Assembly: GCA_944387095.1 (NCBI GenBank)
Contig: CALXDP010000017.1
Coordinates: 1 to 44,738 of the forward strand
Reading direction: 5' to 3'
Length of the DNA stretch: 44,738 nt
Origin: an uncultured Oscillospiraceae bacterium
GTDB taxonomy: Bacteria; Bacillota; Clostridia; Oscillospirales; Oscillospiraceae
The translations under genes were made by a program, and so were the position numbers. The notes below the pieces were generated by a model. It saw only the letters and a list, made by a program, of their open reading frames with translations. It was not told where the DNA came from and did not search any database. Positions 25,136 to 33,620 of this stretch are shown here, in pieces; position 1 is the first letter of the stretch, and each line of letters opens with the position of its first letter.

Positions 25136-25471
25136 ATGTCCATTTCCGCAGATACTCTGCGCGGGCATACAGACACGATTATTTTAACACAGCTCATGCG
25201 CGCAGACAACTATGGTTATGAGATCAATAAAAATATTCAGCAGCGCACCCATGGGCAGTATGGATTTAAGGAGGCGACCTTATACACCGCCTTCAAGCGG
25301 CTGGAGCAAAACGGCCTGATCACCTCCTATTGGGGGCAGGATGGCCCGGGCGCCCGGCGCCGCTACTATTCCATCACCGACGCGGGGCGAAAGCAATGGG
25401 AGGAAAACATCCGGGAATGGGAGAACACCCGGACCCTGCTGGACACTCTGATTTCCATTGAGGAGGAATAA
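25136..25471 (+). CDS. PadR-family transcriptional regulator
   Basis: A 111-residue PadR winged-helix protein. The pattern LRGHTDTIILTQLMRADNYGYEI begins the first helices; KEATLYTAFKRLEQNGLI is the recognition helix region with the conserved LY-x2-L-x-RLE core; RRYYSITDAGRKQW is the wing and final helix start. The C-terminal dimerisation helix is present. AAAGGAGG lies about 10 bases upstream. The next gene begins only 5 bases after its stop and starts with a HAAS-like helical domain, a usual companion of PadR regulators. It probably represses its own promoter through the boxes at 24894-24947, released by an envelope-related signal. Confidence 0.92.
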   Translation: MSISADTLRGHTDTIILTQLMRADNYGYEINKNIQQRTHGQYGFKEATLYTAFKRLEQNGLITSYWGQDGPGARRRYYSITDAGRKQWEENIREWENTRTLLDTLISIEEE

Positions 25472-25476
25472 GGATC

Positions 25477-27069
25477 ATGGAAAAGATGAAAATGAGATTT
25501 ACCAACGCTGTGGCCAGCAAACTGGCCGCCGCGCCCCACTCCACCGCCAAATCCGAGCTGATTGAAGAGCTGTCAGATAACCTGTACCACCGTTACCTGG
25601 ACCTGACTGCCTCCGGCGTCCCCCAGGAGACGGCCTATCAGCAGGCGCTGGACTGCCTGGGAGACACCGGTGAACTGGTGGAGTACCTCAACAGTCTCCA
25701 GCCCGATGAGTCCCTGCCCGAACTGGTGCTCCGCCCCGGGCAGGGGGACAACGGCCAACTGGAAGATCTGCTCAAGAATGTGGAGGAGATCGTCAAGGGG
25801 GCTCTGGGCAAAGCCAAAAGCGCCCTGAAAGACGCCAAGGACATGGCGGAAAACAGCTTGGGCGTGTCCGCCGATGACATCGCCAAAGAGGCCAGGGAAA
25901 AGGTCGGCCAGGCCTTTCAGAAGGCCAGGGATGTGGTGGAAAGCACCGTAAATTCCGGCCAGGCCGATGGGGAGGATCCCGCCGGTTCCTCCGAGCAGGA
26001 GCCTGGCAACAGTTCCCGCAGCTGGCAGTTCACCGCCGGCTATGACAAAGACCGGGGCGGCTTCTACGCCCAGTGGGGCAATCCCAAGGGCGGGGAGAGC
26101 AGCGGCACACCCGTCCCCTTGGGTGAGCCTGTCTATGGCGAGGCGCTCACCGGCCTGGATGTTCAGGTGTCCGGCGATGTGACCATCTGCCTCACCGAGG
26201 AGGAGGACGGGGACGTGGTCATCGGCGGCGATGTGGAGCGGCTGGAGGCCTTCCGCTCCCACGACGGTGTACTCACCATCCGGCAGAACAGTCAGACCGC
26301 CAGCTCCTCCTTCTTTTTCCGCCGTGGGCTCTATTCCGCCGATGTCACCTTGCGTCTTCCCCGCCGCTTCTGGCAGTTCATCCAAGTGTCCACCGCCGCT
26401 GGCGATGTGGAGATTTCCGGCAGTGTGGCTCTGGGCCTGGTGTCCATCAAGACCGCCAGCGGCGACCTGGATGGCCGCCTGCCCCAGTGTGAACAGCTCT
26501 GCTTCCACTCCTCCAGCGGGGATTTGAACTGGGAGGGCTGCGCCGGTGAAATTCAGGTGGAGACGGTCAGCGGCGACCTCACCTTCCACGGCCAGCTGTC
26601 CCGGATCGGGAAACTGTCCTGCAAAAGCGTCAGCGGCGACATAGACTGGGAGGGGTCCGCCCAGGAGGCCCAGTTCCAGACCGTCAGCGGCGATATCATG
26701 CTCAGCGGCCAGCTGGGCCAGGTCCAGGCCACCAGTATGAGCGGCGAGGTGGAGGTGTCCGGCGCGGTGGCCGGCAGCGCCCGCTGCTCCTCCTCCAGCG
26801 GCGGTGTCCGGGTGGAGAGCGCCCAGCTGCCCCACCGCATGGAGCTGTCCTCCAAGTCCGGGGACTGCGAGGTGCGCATACCGGACCAAGGTCCCTTCAC
26901 CGTCCGGTTCAAAACCACCAGTGGGCAATTCCAGTCTGATTTCTTCTCTGGAACCATGGGCAGCCGAAGCAACACCTTCACCTACCGGCAGGACGAGGCC
27001 GCCGGCCGGGATATCCCTGCCTACCGGATCTCCAGCGTCAGCGGCGATCTGTACCTGTATCAATATTGA
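25477..27069 (+). CDS. HAAS-helical-DUF4097 (Toastrack) protein, LiaX-like
   Basis: A 530-residue three-part protein without signal peptide or membrane helix. Residues about 22-75 resemble a HAAS/DUF1700 domain (SELIEELSDNLYHRYLD, then GVPQETAYQQALDCLGD). Residues 95-160 form charged amphipathic helices (EDLLKNVEEIVKGALGKAKS), possibly a coiled coil or membrane-surface helix. Residues about 225-530 are a DUF4097 beta-repeat domain with SGD-type turns at 232, 308, 328, 347, 365, 386, 404, 422, 441, 461, 482 and 522, mostly 18-21 residues apart. DUF4097 proteins such as LiaX act in envelope-stress sensing with PspC partners. It is co-transcribed with padR, a membrane microprotein and pspC. Confidence 0.85.
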   Translation: MEKMKMRFTNAVASKLAAAPHSTAKSELIEELSDNLYHRYLDLTASGVPQETAYQQALDCLGDTGELVEYLNSLQPDESLPELVLRPGQGDNGQLEDLLKNVEEIVKGALGKAKSALKDAKDMAENSLGVSADDIAKEAREKVGQAFQKARDVVESTVNSGQADGEDPAGSSEQEPGNSSRSWQFTAGYDKDRGGFYAQWGNPKGGESSGTPVPLGEPVYGEALTGLDVQVSGDVTICLTEEEDGDVVIGGDVERLEAFRSHDGVLTIRQNSQTASSSFFFRRGLYSADVTLRLPRRFWQFIQVSTAAGDVEISGSVALGLVSIKTASGDLDGRLPQCEQLCFHSSSGDLNWEGCAGEIQVETVSGDLTFHGQLSRIGKLSCKSVSGDIDWEGSAQEAQFQTVSGDIMLSGQLGQVQATSMSGEVEVSGAVAGSARCSSSSGGVRVESAQLPHRMELSSKSGDCEVRIPDQGPFTVRFKTTSGQFQSDFFSGTMGSRSNTFTYRQDEAAGRDIPAYRISSVSGDLYLYQY

Positions 27070-27083
27070 GGGGGTGAACCGGT

Positions 27084-27170
27084 ATGCCACCCGCCCTGTG
27101 GTTTGCCATCGGCGCGGCCGTCCTGTGCGCCGCGGTTACCCTTTACTCCAACGCCAAGAAAAGAAAATGA
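27084..27170 (+). CDS. 28-residue single-pass membrane microprotein
   Basis: A short gene 14 bases after the DUF4097 gene, with GGGGGTGA close upstream of the ATG. The product is one hydrophobic helix (LWFAIGAAVLCAAVTLY) followed by a basic tail (SNAKKRK), which predicts an N-out/C-in topology. It is too short for routine gene finders. Its place between the soluble DUF4097 protein and PspC suggests a membrane anchor or regulatory subunit of the module, by analogy with the small membrane subunits of other stress systems; this is inference. Confidence 0.55.
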   Translation: MPPALWFAIGAAVLCAAVTLYSNAKKRK

Positions 27171-27209
27171 CCTCGGCCACTTTGCATTTGAAAGAGAGTG
27201 TGAATTCGG

Positions 27210-27407
27210 ATGAAAATGCTCTATCGTACCACCAGCTCGGACGCCGTTCTGTGCGGCGTGTGCGGCGGCATCGCCCGTTATCTGGGGGTGGACCCCACCG
27301 TGGTTCGGGTGATTACCGCGGTCCTCGTTTTTGCCGGGGGCCTGTCCCTGTGGGTCTATGTGATCGCGGCTCTGCTCATGCCCAAGGAGGGCGCCATGTG
27401 GCGGTAA
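27210..27407 (+). CDS. PspC-domain membrane protein
   Basis: A 65-residue PspC-domain protein. It has the family start MLYRTTSSDAVLCGVCGGIA, with GVCGGIARYLGVDPTVVRV as the diagnostic pattern, and then a hydrophobic stretch to residue 58 (VITAVLVFAGGLSLWVYVIAALLMP). PspC proteins sit in the inner membrane and work in phage-shock or Lia-type envelope stress responses; here the partner is the DUF4097 protein encoded upstream. The ribosome site (AGAGAG) is weak, so translation may be lower than that of the upstream genes. A strong terminator follows. Confidence 0.88.
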   Translation: MKMLYRTTSSDAVLCGVCGGIARYLGVDPTVVRVITAVLVFAGGLSLWVYVIAALLMPKEGAMWR

Positions 27408-27450
27408 TCCTCCCTTCCCTGTCCCTTTCCCAGAGTCCCGCTTCGTAATA

Positions 27451-27487
27451 AAACCGGCGCCACATTTCTGTGGCGCCGGTTTTGCCG
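27451..27487. terminator. bidirectional intrinsic terminator
   Basis: AAACCGGCGCCACA (27451-27464) pairs perfectly with TGTGGCGCCGGTTT (27469-27482) around a TTTC loop. It lies between the convergent pspC and uridine-kinase-like genes and has A/T tracts on both sides. Confidence 0.88.
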
Positions 27488-27505
27488 TGTGTACATGTCA
27501 TCCCG

Positions 27506-28423
27506 TCACCCGATGAACTCGTGGAGCAGGGACCCCGCCGGCACCAGCTTGGGATCGATGGTCTCAAACCAGTCAAAGGCGGCCACAAGCTCCCGCAGCT
27601 CCTGGGTGCGCTGGTTGCCCTCGGGCACCGCCTCCATCAGCGGCCGGGCATAGCAGGCCATCACCCCCACCTCATAGGGCAGGGAGGAGTCAAAGAGCAT
27701 GTGGGCGGTATTCTTGTAGGGGGAGATGTACAGCTTCTCCCCCCGGCGCACGTTGGCCCACATGGCCAGCGTCCCCGCCACATCGGTGCCCCGGAAGTTA
27801 TAGTCCCGCACCGCCCGCCGAGTCAGCCGCATCCAGGTGCCCTTGAAACGCAGCGCCTGCCCGTCCAGCACGTTGCTCCGGGCAGAGATATACAGCCGGG
27901 TGGCCTCGGGGTGGCCCGCGGTGATCCTGGTGTTCAGGGCGTGGATACCTTCGAAAATGGCGATCTCGTCCTTACCCAGCTTTAAGGGTGTGCCCATACT
28001 GTCATTGCGCATTTGCCGGGCAAACTCGAATTTGGGCACCACAATCTCTTCCCCCTGGGTGAGCTTGGAAAAATGCTGGTCCAGCAGGGCCAGGTCCATC
28101 ATCTCCGGGGACTCGTAGTCGATCTCCCCGCCGGGGGTCCGGGGGGCGGTCTCGGGGTCCTGGTGGACGAAGTAGTCGTCCATGGAGATGGTGTGGCTGC
28201 CAATCCCGCGCCGCTCCAGTTCCCGGCAGATCATCCCAGCCGTGGTGGTCTTGCCCGAGCCAGAGGGGCCGGACAGCAGCACCACGGGGCTGTCCTTCAT
28301 CTGCCGGCAGATGAGGTCCGCCGCCTGTTTCACCTTGTCCTGAAACGCCTGATCGCACTGTTCCATAAAGGCCGCCGCGTCCCGGCGCACGGACTGGTTG
28401 ATCTCCTTGAGCTGATAAGCCAT
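27506..28423 (-). CDS. uridine kinase/phosphoribulokinase-family nucleoside kinase
   Basis: A 305-residue P-loop kinase. The Walker A motif is GPSGSGKTTTAG (about residues 52-63), followed by SMDDYFV and the IFEGIHALN segment typical of uridine kinases. The extra N-terminal 45 residues and the C-terminal part (about 220-305) make it longer than Udk (about 210), as in a clostridial kinase subfamily sometimes found with a TGS domain; no TGS domain is seen here. Substrate specificity is not certain. It starts 13 bases after mutL with AAAGGAA upstream, and is the last gene of the dnaD-dnaI-dtd-mutL operon. Confidence 0.85.
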   Translation of the reverse strand: MAYQLKEINQSVRRDAAAFMEQCDQAFQDKVKQAADLICRQMKDSPVVLLSGPSGSGKTTTAGMICRELERRGIGSHTISMDDYFVHQDPETAPRTPGGEIDYESPEMMDLALLDQHFSKLTQGEEIVVPKFEFARQMRNDSMGTPLKLGKDEIAIFEGIHALNTRITAGHPEATRLYISARSNVLDGQALRFKGTWMRLTRRAVRDYNFRGTDVAGTLAMWANVRRGEKLYISPYKNTAHMLFDSSLPYEVGVMACYARPLMEAVPEGNQRTQELRELVAAFDWFETIDPKLVPAGSLLHEFIG

Positions 28424-28436
28424 GGCAAACTTCCTT

Positions 28437-30449
28437 TCAGGTTCGTTTGAACTGCTTTTCCAGCTGGGCGCGGGTGAGCTCGATGGCTACAGGCCGCCCG
28501 TGGGGACAGTAGCGCACCGCGCCGGACAGCACCATCCGGGCCACCTCCTCCAGCTCCTGGGGGCCGTTGCGCTGCCCGCCCTTGATGGCTGCCTTGCAGG
28601 CCATGGTGTGCAGCAGTTCGTCCCGGGCGGACTGGGGATCCGCCGAGCCGGTGACCCGGATGCGGCGAGCCAGCTCCAGCAGAGCCGGCTCAACGTCTCC
28701 CGCGTCCATGTAGTCCGGGGCGGAGCGCACCGCCAGGGCCGCGGCGCCGAACTCCTCCACCTCAAAGCCGAACCGGGCCAGCAGGGGCAACTGTTCCAGC
28801 AGCACCGAGCGCTCCTCCGGGGCGGGGGTAAAGGTCACCGGCACCAGCAGCTGCTGCACCATGGGCTGGTAGTCCGCCGCCTTTAGCCGGTCAAAATTGG
28901 CCCGCTCGTGGGCCGCGTGCTTATCGATAAGCAGCACCTTGTCCCCCTGCTCCACCATCACATAGGTGTGGAACAGCTCTCCCCGTACTTGCCAGGGTTC
29001 CTGCCAGGGCTCCTGCCGGGACTTTTCTGCCACAGGCTGCTGAACCGCTACAGGCGCCTGGGGGGCAGCCTGTGCCGTACCCTGTGGCTCAGGGTCAGCA
29101 TCTTTCGCTACCGCAGGTTCCAGCTGGGTCTCCGCCGGGGCCCGCTCCCCTTCTGGCCCGGCTGCCAGGCGGGAGACGGAGGAACTCCTTCTCTCCGGCT
29201 TCTCCGCCTCGGCCGCTGCCGCGGGCCGGCAAAGCGTCCACTCCCCTTGCCGGGGCAGGGGATCTACCCGGCGGAATTGGTCTGCGGGTTCCACCTTTTC
29301 CGTGGCCGCCTGCGCCGGTTGCGGCCGGACAGAGGCCCGCCACGCAGGGATCACCCGGTCCGCCGCCACTGCCGCCCCGTCGTTCAGGGGCAGGGAGGTC
29401 TGGTTGGGGGTGACGGCGTCCTCTTCCCGGACGCCTCCCAGCACCGCCTGGGGGCGGGTGCGGTCCCCGTCCAGGGCGGAGAGCACCCCGTGGTATACGG
29501 TGGAAAATACCTGCTGCTCATTTTGAAATTTCACTTCCGTCTTGGCCGGGTGGACGTTCACGTCCACCTCGTTGGGGCGCACGGTGAGGTGGATGACACA
29601 GCCGGGGAATCGGCCCACCATCTTCTGATTCTTATAGGCCTCTTCCACCGCCGCCATCATGGTCCGGCTCTTCACATACCGGCCGTTGACGAAAAAGTGC
29701 TGGTAGCTGCGGCTGCCCCGGCAGCAGGTGGGCAGGGAGGTAAAGCCGGATACGCTCATGTTGGGCCCCGAGCCGTTCACCGGCAGAAATCCCAGGGCAA
29801 TATCCCGGCCCATCACGGCGTAGACAGCGCTTTTCAGCTGCCCGTCCCCGGGGGTGAGCAGCTCCTGCCGCCCGTCCCGGATGAACTTCACCGACAGCTC
29901 CGGGTGAGACAGGGCGATGCGCTGTACCACGGCGAACACCGCCGCCCCCTCCGCCGCATCCTTCTTCAGAAACTTCTGCCGGGCCGGGGTGTTGAAAAAC
30001 AGGTCCCGCACCACCATGGTGGTGCCCGCCGGGCAGCCCGCCTCCTCCTGCTCCAACACCTGCCCGCCCTCCAGCGTCAGCGCGGTGCCCAGGGCGTCCC
30101 GGGCCGGACGGGTGAGCAGCTCCACCCGGGAAACCGCCGAGATGGCCGCCAGGGCCTCCCCCCGGAAGCCCAGGGTGCCGATGGCCTCCAGGTCAAACTC
30201 CGTGGAAATTTTGGAGGTGGCGTGGCGGAGGAAGGCCGTCGCCGCCTGGTCCGCGGGGATGCCGCAGCCGTCGTCGGTGACCCGGATGAGGGTCATGCCC
30301 CCGTGGGCGATCTCCACCGTGACGGCGCAAGCCCCCGCGTCAATGGCATTCTCCATGAGCTCCTTGACCACAGACGCCGGCCGCTCCACCACCTCGCCGG
30401 CGGCAATCAGGTCAGCCACATGGGGATCCAGCTGTTTGATGACAGGCAT
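28437..30449 (-). CDS. mutL: DNA mismatch repair protein MutL (endonuclease type)
   Basis: A 670-residue mismatch-repair ATPase and nicking endonuclease. The start at ATG 30449 (AGGAGG upstream) gives the typical MutL N-terminus. The GHKL ATPase motifs are ELMENAIDAGA, DDGCGI and GTLGFRGEALAAIS. The middle (about 340-450) is a Pro/Ala/Glu-rich linker. The C-terminal endonuclease motifs are intact: DKHAAHERANFD (variant of DQHA-x2-E-x4-E, with the last E as D), ACKAAI, CPHGRP and a C-terminal FKR. The strain therefore uses MutH-independent repair. mutS is in the window at 36392-39025 but in a different transcription unit. Confidence 0.96.
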   Translation of the reverse strand: MPVIKQLDPHVADLIAAGEVVERPASVVKELMENAIDAGACAVTVEIAHGGMTLIRVTDDGCGIPADQAATAFLRHATSKISTEFDLEAIGTLGFRGEALAAISAVSRVELLTRPARDALGTALTLEGGQVLEQEEAGCPAGTTMVVRDLFFNTPARQKFLKKDAAEGAAVFAVVQRIALSHPELSVKFIRDGRQELLTPGDGQLKSAVYAVMGRDIALGFLPVNGSGPNMSVSGFTSLPTCCRGSRSYQHFFVNGRYVKSRTMMAAVEEAYKNQKMVGRFPGCVIHLTVRPNEVDVNVHPAKTEVKFQNEQQVFSTVYHGVLSALDGDRTRPQAVLGGVREEDAVTPNQTSLPLNDGAAVAADRVIPAWRASVRPQPAQAATEKVEPADQFRRVDPLPRQGEWTLCRPAAAAEAEKPERRSSSVSRLAAGPEGERAPAETQLEPAVAKDADPEPQGTAQAAPQAPVAVQQPVAEKSRQEPWQEPWQVRGELFHTYVMVEQGDKVLLIDKHAAHERANFDRLKAADYQPMVQQLLVPVTFTPAPEERSVLLEQLPLLARFGFEVEEFGAAALAVRSAPDYMDAGDVEPALLELARRIRVTGSADPQSARDELLHTMACKAAIKGGQRNGPQELEEVARMVLSGAVRYCPHGRPVAIELTRAQLEKQFKRT

Positions 30450-30521
30450 ACCACACCTCCTGGGAAACACCGCGCCCACGGCGCGGGATATGTCAAAGCA
30501 ATGGGCCTTCGGCCACTGGGA

Positions 30522-30956
30522 TCATACCTCCAGCAGAATGGTTACCGGGCCGTCGTTCTGGGAAAACACCTGCATGTCCGCGCCGAACCGACCGTGCTCC
30601 ACCGCAAAGCCGCGCTGCCGGCACTGCTCCATAAACCGCTCATAGAGGGGCACGGCCACATCGGGCTTGGCCGCACCGGTAAAGCCTGGCCGGCGGGAGG
30701 AGGTGTCGGCGTACAGGGTGAACTGGCTTACCACCAGCAGGGAACCGCCCACCGTTTCCAGGTTCAGATTCATCTTCCCGTTCCCGTCCTCGAACACCCG
30801 CAGGCCGCACACCTTGTCGGCCATTTTGTCCGCTGCCGCCGGGGTGTCCTCCGGGGCAACCCCCAGCAGCACCAGGAAACCCTGGCCGATCTGGCCGCTG
30901 ATGTCCCCGTCGATCTCCACCCGGGCCTGCTTCACTCTGGTTACCACAGCGCGCAT
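30522..30956 (-). CDS. dtd: D-aminoacyl-tRNA deacylase
   Basis: Removes D-amino acids (and glycine mischarged on tRNA-Ala) from tRNA, 144 residues. The two catalytic-loop motifs are present: SQFTLYAD and NDGPVTI. It shares an operon with dnaI (39 bases upstream) and mutL (72 bases downstream). AGGAGG precedes the ATG. The presence of a racemase cluster in the same window may raise the need for D-amino-acid proofreading, but that is speculation. Confidence 0.95.
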   Translation of the reverse strand: MRAVVTRVKQARVEIDGDISGQIGQGFLVLLGVAPEDTPAAADKMADKVCGLRVFEDGNGKMNLNLETVGGSLLVVSQFTLYADTSSRRPGFTGAAKPDVAVPLYERFMEQCRQRGFAVEHGRFGADMQVFSQNDGPVTILLEV

Positions 30957-30995
30957 CTCCCGCGCCTCCTTTTGTTCATCCTTGCCCGGCGCGCC

Positions 30996-32000
30996 TCACT
31001 GGCCTCCGCGCCGGATGTCCTGCCCATAGAAGGTCAGCTCCTGGAACAGTCCCCCAATCCGTGAGGTGATTTGGGGGGTATAGCGCTGGGCGATTTGCTC
31101 CAGGGACAGGTTGGTGGAAATGATGGTGCGCCGGTCCGCCTGGAGCCGGCTGTTCACCACCTCATACAAGGCCGCCTGGGACAGAGGGCTGGTCATCTCA
31201 CTGCCCAGGTCGTCCAGGATCAGCAGGTCGCAGCGCAGATAGCGCCGGGTGTCCTCCCGGGCCTGGCGCTCCTCCTCCCCGTCCCGGGTGAACCGCCGGA
31301 TCTCAAAGGCGGAAAACAGGTTGATGGCCGTCTCGTATACCACCGAACAGCCCCGTCGGGACACCTCCCGGGCGATGCAGCCGGACAGGAAGGTCTTGCC
31401 CAGCCCGGTGCCGCCGGACAGCAGCAGGTTTTTCAGCGGGTAGTGGGGAAACTGCCGGGCAAACCCCTCGCACACCAGCACGACGCGCTTCATCTGCTCC
31501 CGGGGGGATCGCTCCTGCCCCTGCCAGGGCTGATCGGAGTATACGTCCAGCCGGAGCTTGTCAAAGGACTGCTCTTCCGTCAGATTCATCAGGCTGGTCA
31601 GCCGCTTTATCTGCTCCTGGGCGCACAGCTCCTGCAGGCACCGGCACATCCTGCCGTCCACCCATCCGGCGTCCCCACACAGGGGGCAAGCCGGGGTGTC
31701 CTCCAGCTGGGACGGTTCACACCCCAGTGCCCGCAGCAATTCCCCCCGCCGTGTCTGAAGGGCCAAATTCTTTTCCCGCACGGCGGCAATCTCCGGCCCG
31801 CCGGCCTCCAGCGGTTTGCCAGACGCCAAAAGGCCGGCCAGCTCCGCCATCGTGCCCCGGATCTCCCGGTCCAGCCGCCGCAGCTCCGGCTCCCGCTGGT
31901 ACAGCTCCTGCTCCAGCCGTTCCCGGCGCCACTCGCGCTCCGCTTTCCGGCGCTGCAGCCGCATACTCGCCTGCCGTACCACTCCCGGTTCAAACGCCAT
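30996..32000 (-). CDS. dnaI: DnaC/DnaI-type helicase loader ATPase
   Basis: A 334-residue AAA+ ATPase of the DnaC/DnaI/IstB group. The N-terminal part (about 1-100) is strongly charged and helical. A zinc-finger-like cluster (CPLCGDAGWVDGRMCRC) follows. The AAA+ domain has Walker A GGTGLGKTF and Walker B LLILDDLGSE, plus sensor-1 ISTN. Its neighbour dnaD supports a role in loading the replicative helicase rather than transposition. It starts 6 bases after dnaD and is co-transcribed with it. Confidence 0.88.
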   Translation of the reverse strand: MAFEPGVVRQASMRLQRRKAEREWRRERLEQELYQREPELRRLDREIRGTMAELAGLLASGKPLEAGGPEIAAVREKNLALQTRRGELLRALGCEPSQLEDTPACPLCGDAGWVDGRMCRCLQELCAQEQIKRLTSLMNLTEEQSFDKLRLDVYSDQPWQGQERSPREQMKRVVLVCEGFARQFPHYPLKNLLLSGGTGLGKTFLSGCIAREVSRRGCSVVYETAINLFSAFEIRRFTRDGEEERQAREDTRRYLRCDLLILDDLGSEMTSPLSQAALYEVVNSRLQADRRTIISTNLSLEQIAQRYTPQITSRIGGLFQELTFYGQDIRRGGQ

Positions 32001-32006
32001 GCCGCC

Positions 32007-32984
32007 TCACCCGCCTTTCTCCTGCTCTTTCAAAAACTCATCCAGCCAGTCCGCGTTCTTCCGAATGCGCTCGGCGCTGGGCTGGAAGCTCTCCGTCCCG
32101 GCGCGCTTCCCCTCGCTTCGACGGCGCTGGGGCGGCCGGTCCTCCGCGCGCACCCGGTCTGCGGTATCATACCCCGCCTCATGCCAGGAGGTGAGGATCT
32201 TGTTCATATAGGGCCAGTTCATCTCTTTTTTCTGGTAGACCGTGCGCTCGTAAGCCAGGGCGATGAGCTCGTCGCTCAGCCCCATATTCACCCAGCGCTC
32301 GATGTACTCCCGTTCCTTTTCCACCGCGGCCCGAGGGGTGGCCACCCCAATGATGGACAGGATCTTCCACTCCCGGCGGTCCACCAGCTCCTGCCGGCGC
32401 AGATAGGCCTCCGCCCGCTCCACCGTGTCCACCCCCAGGCGCTTCCAGTGGAAGGCCTCCTTCTGGATCTGGGGCATCCGGGGCCGCGGGCCGGCGCCGC
32501 CCTTTTGCCTGCGCAGCCGCCGGGCCACATAGCCGGTGAGCAGCAGGATAACTTCCGTGGGCAGCGCCAGATAGTCGTAAATGGTATACAGGCATTTCAG
32601 GTCGTTGTCCGTCAGGGGGCGGCTGATGATCCGCTCCACCTCTCGGTAAAGTCCCTGGAAGTCCGACTCCCGCTCCAGGGCATCGGCCAAGTCCTTCCGG
32701 CTGTACTCCGGGGGCTTCTCCGCCGCTTTGGGCTCCGGCGCGGGGGCTGGAGACGGACCGCACGCCACCAGTTCCAGGGCGGTCAGGCGCTGCCAGGCAT
32801 GATCCAGCCGCGCCTGAGGCCAGCGCAGCCGGGCTCCGGCGCCAGCCGCCTCTCCCCCCGCCTCCAGCAGGGCCAGATAGAGCAGGGCGGCGTCCCCGTC
32901 CCCCGCCTCCACCAGCCGCCGGGCCGCCTGGGCGGACATGGACAGTATTTCATTGGGCAGCAGCAGCGCGGACAAGGCCGACAC
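32007..32984 (-). CDS. dnaD: DnaD-domain replication protein
   Basis: Replication-initiation protein with two DnaD (DDBH2-type) regions: about 95-165 (DFQGLYREVERIISRPLTDND) and about 195-270, ending NWPYMNKILTSWHEAGY, which fits the YxxxIxxxW motif. The linker is Pro/Ala-rich (about 78-90). The GTG at 32984 directly abuts GGGGAG, leaving no spacing; a TTG at 32975, 8 bases beyond GGAGG, is an alternative start that costs three residues. It heads the operon dnaD-dnaI-dtd-mutL-udk-like. Confidence 0.85.
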   Translation of the reverse strand: MSALSALLLPNEILSMSAQAARRLVEAGDGDAALLYLALLEAGGEAAGAGARLRWPQARLDHAWQRLTALELVACGPSPAPAPEPKAAEKPPEYSRKDLADALERESDFQGLYREVERIISRPLTDNDLKCLYTIYDYLALPTEVILLLTGYVARRLRRQKGGAGPRPRMPQIQKEAFHWKRLGVDTVERAEAYLRRQELVDRREWKILSIIGVATPRAAVEKEREYIERWVNMGLSDELIALAYERTVYQKKEMNWPYMNKILTSWHEAGYDTADRVRAEDRPPQRRRSEGKRAGTESFQPSAERIRKNADWLDEFLKEQEKGG

Positions 32985-33015
32985 CTCCCCTGGACACAGC
33001 TTCCGTTAGAAATTT

Positions 33016-33044
33016 ATTTTACACGAAAGACCGGGAAATGACAA
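33016..33044 (-). promoter_or_regulatory. promoter of the dnaD-dnaI-dtd-mutL operon
   Basis: Minus strand: -35 TTGTCA (33044-33039), 17-base spacer, -10 TAAAAT (33021-33016). Confidence 0.83.
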
Positions 33045-33065
33045 CTGTGAAATCCCCCGAAACGG

Positions 33066-33092
33066 AAAAGGCCCCGGTCCGCGGACCGGGGC
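33066..33092 (-). terminator. intrinsic terminator of the dCMP deaminase gene
   Basis: GCCCCGGTCC (33071-33080) and GGACCGGGGC (33083-33092) form a perfect 10-bp stem. On the minus strand CTTTTCC follows, 6 bases past the gene end. Confidence 0.75.
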
Positions 33093-33097
33093 TTGTC

Positions 33098-33583
33098 TCA
33101 GGGGTGTTGAGGCAGGGAGTCGTCCTCGTCGATCCAGTCCCTCTGCACATCCACCACCCGGTATTCGGTGGGAGTGTCCCGGATGACCACCTTGGCGATG
33201 CCCGCGTTGATGATCAGCCTGCGGCACATAGAGCAGGAGTTGGAGCCGGCGATCAGCTCCCCCGTCACCGGATTGCGGCAGGCCATATACAGCGTGGCCC
33301 CCAGCACCTCCCGCCGGGAGGCGGAGATGATGGCGTTGGCCTCGGCGTGGACTGACCGGCACAGCTCATAGCGCTCCCCGGAGGGGATGTGCATGGCCTC
33401 CCGGGTGCAGTAGCCCAGGTCGGCACAGTTCTTTCTGCCCCGGGGGGCTCCGTTGTATCCGGTGGACACAATCTCGTCGTGGTTGACCACAATAGCCCCG
33501 TAACACCGGCGCAGGCAGGTGGACCGCTCCAAAACGGTCTGGGCAATATCCAGATAGTAGTTCTCCTTGTCAATGCGCTTCAT
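33098..33583 (-). CDS. comEB: dCMP/deoxycytidylate deaminase (ComEB family)
   Basis: A 161-residue zinc deaminase converting dCMP to dUMP. The zinc site is HAEANAI (the H-A-E triad) with SNSCSMCRRLI (CxxC). The N-terminal part RSTCLRRCYGAIVVNHDEIVSTGYNGAPRG is typical of the dCMP deaminase family. I start at ATG 33583 because GAGGAG lies upstream and the longer frame adds only 22 non-conserved residues. It has its own promoter (33621-33649) and terminator. Despite the name it need not function in competence. Confidence 0.92.
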   Translation of the reverse strand: MKRIDKENYYLDIAQTVLERSTCLRRCYGAIVVNHDEIVSTGYNGAPRGRKNCADLGYCTREAMHIPSGERYELCRSVHAEANAIISASRREVLGATLYMACRNPVTGELIAGSNSCSMCRRLIINAGIAKVVIRDTPTEYRVVDVQRDWIDEDDSLPQHP

Positions 33584-33620
33584 GGGGGTCTCCTCTCTTC
33601 TTTGCGCTTTTTTGAGATAA

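Noticed and set aside
28908-31064. 718-codon plus-strand open frame opposite mutL and dtd
   Set aside because: Shadow of two intact genes; His/Gly/Leu-rich composition without conserved motifs. Similar shadows opposite rel, recJ, mutS, dnaI and the U32 gene were rejected for the same reason.
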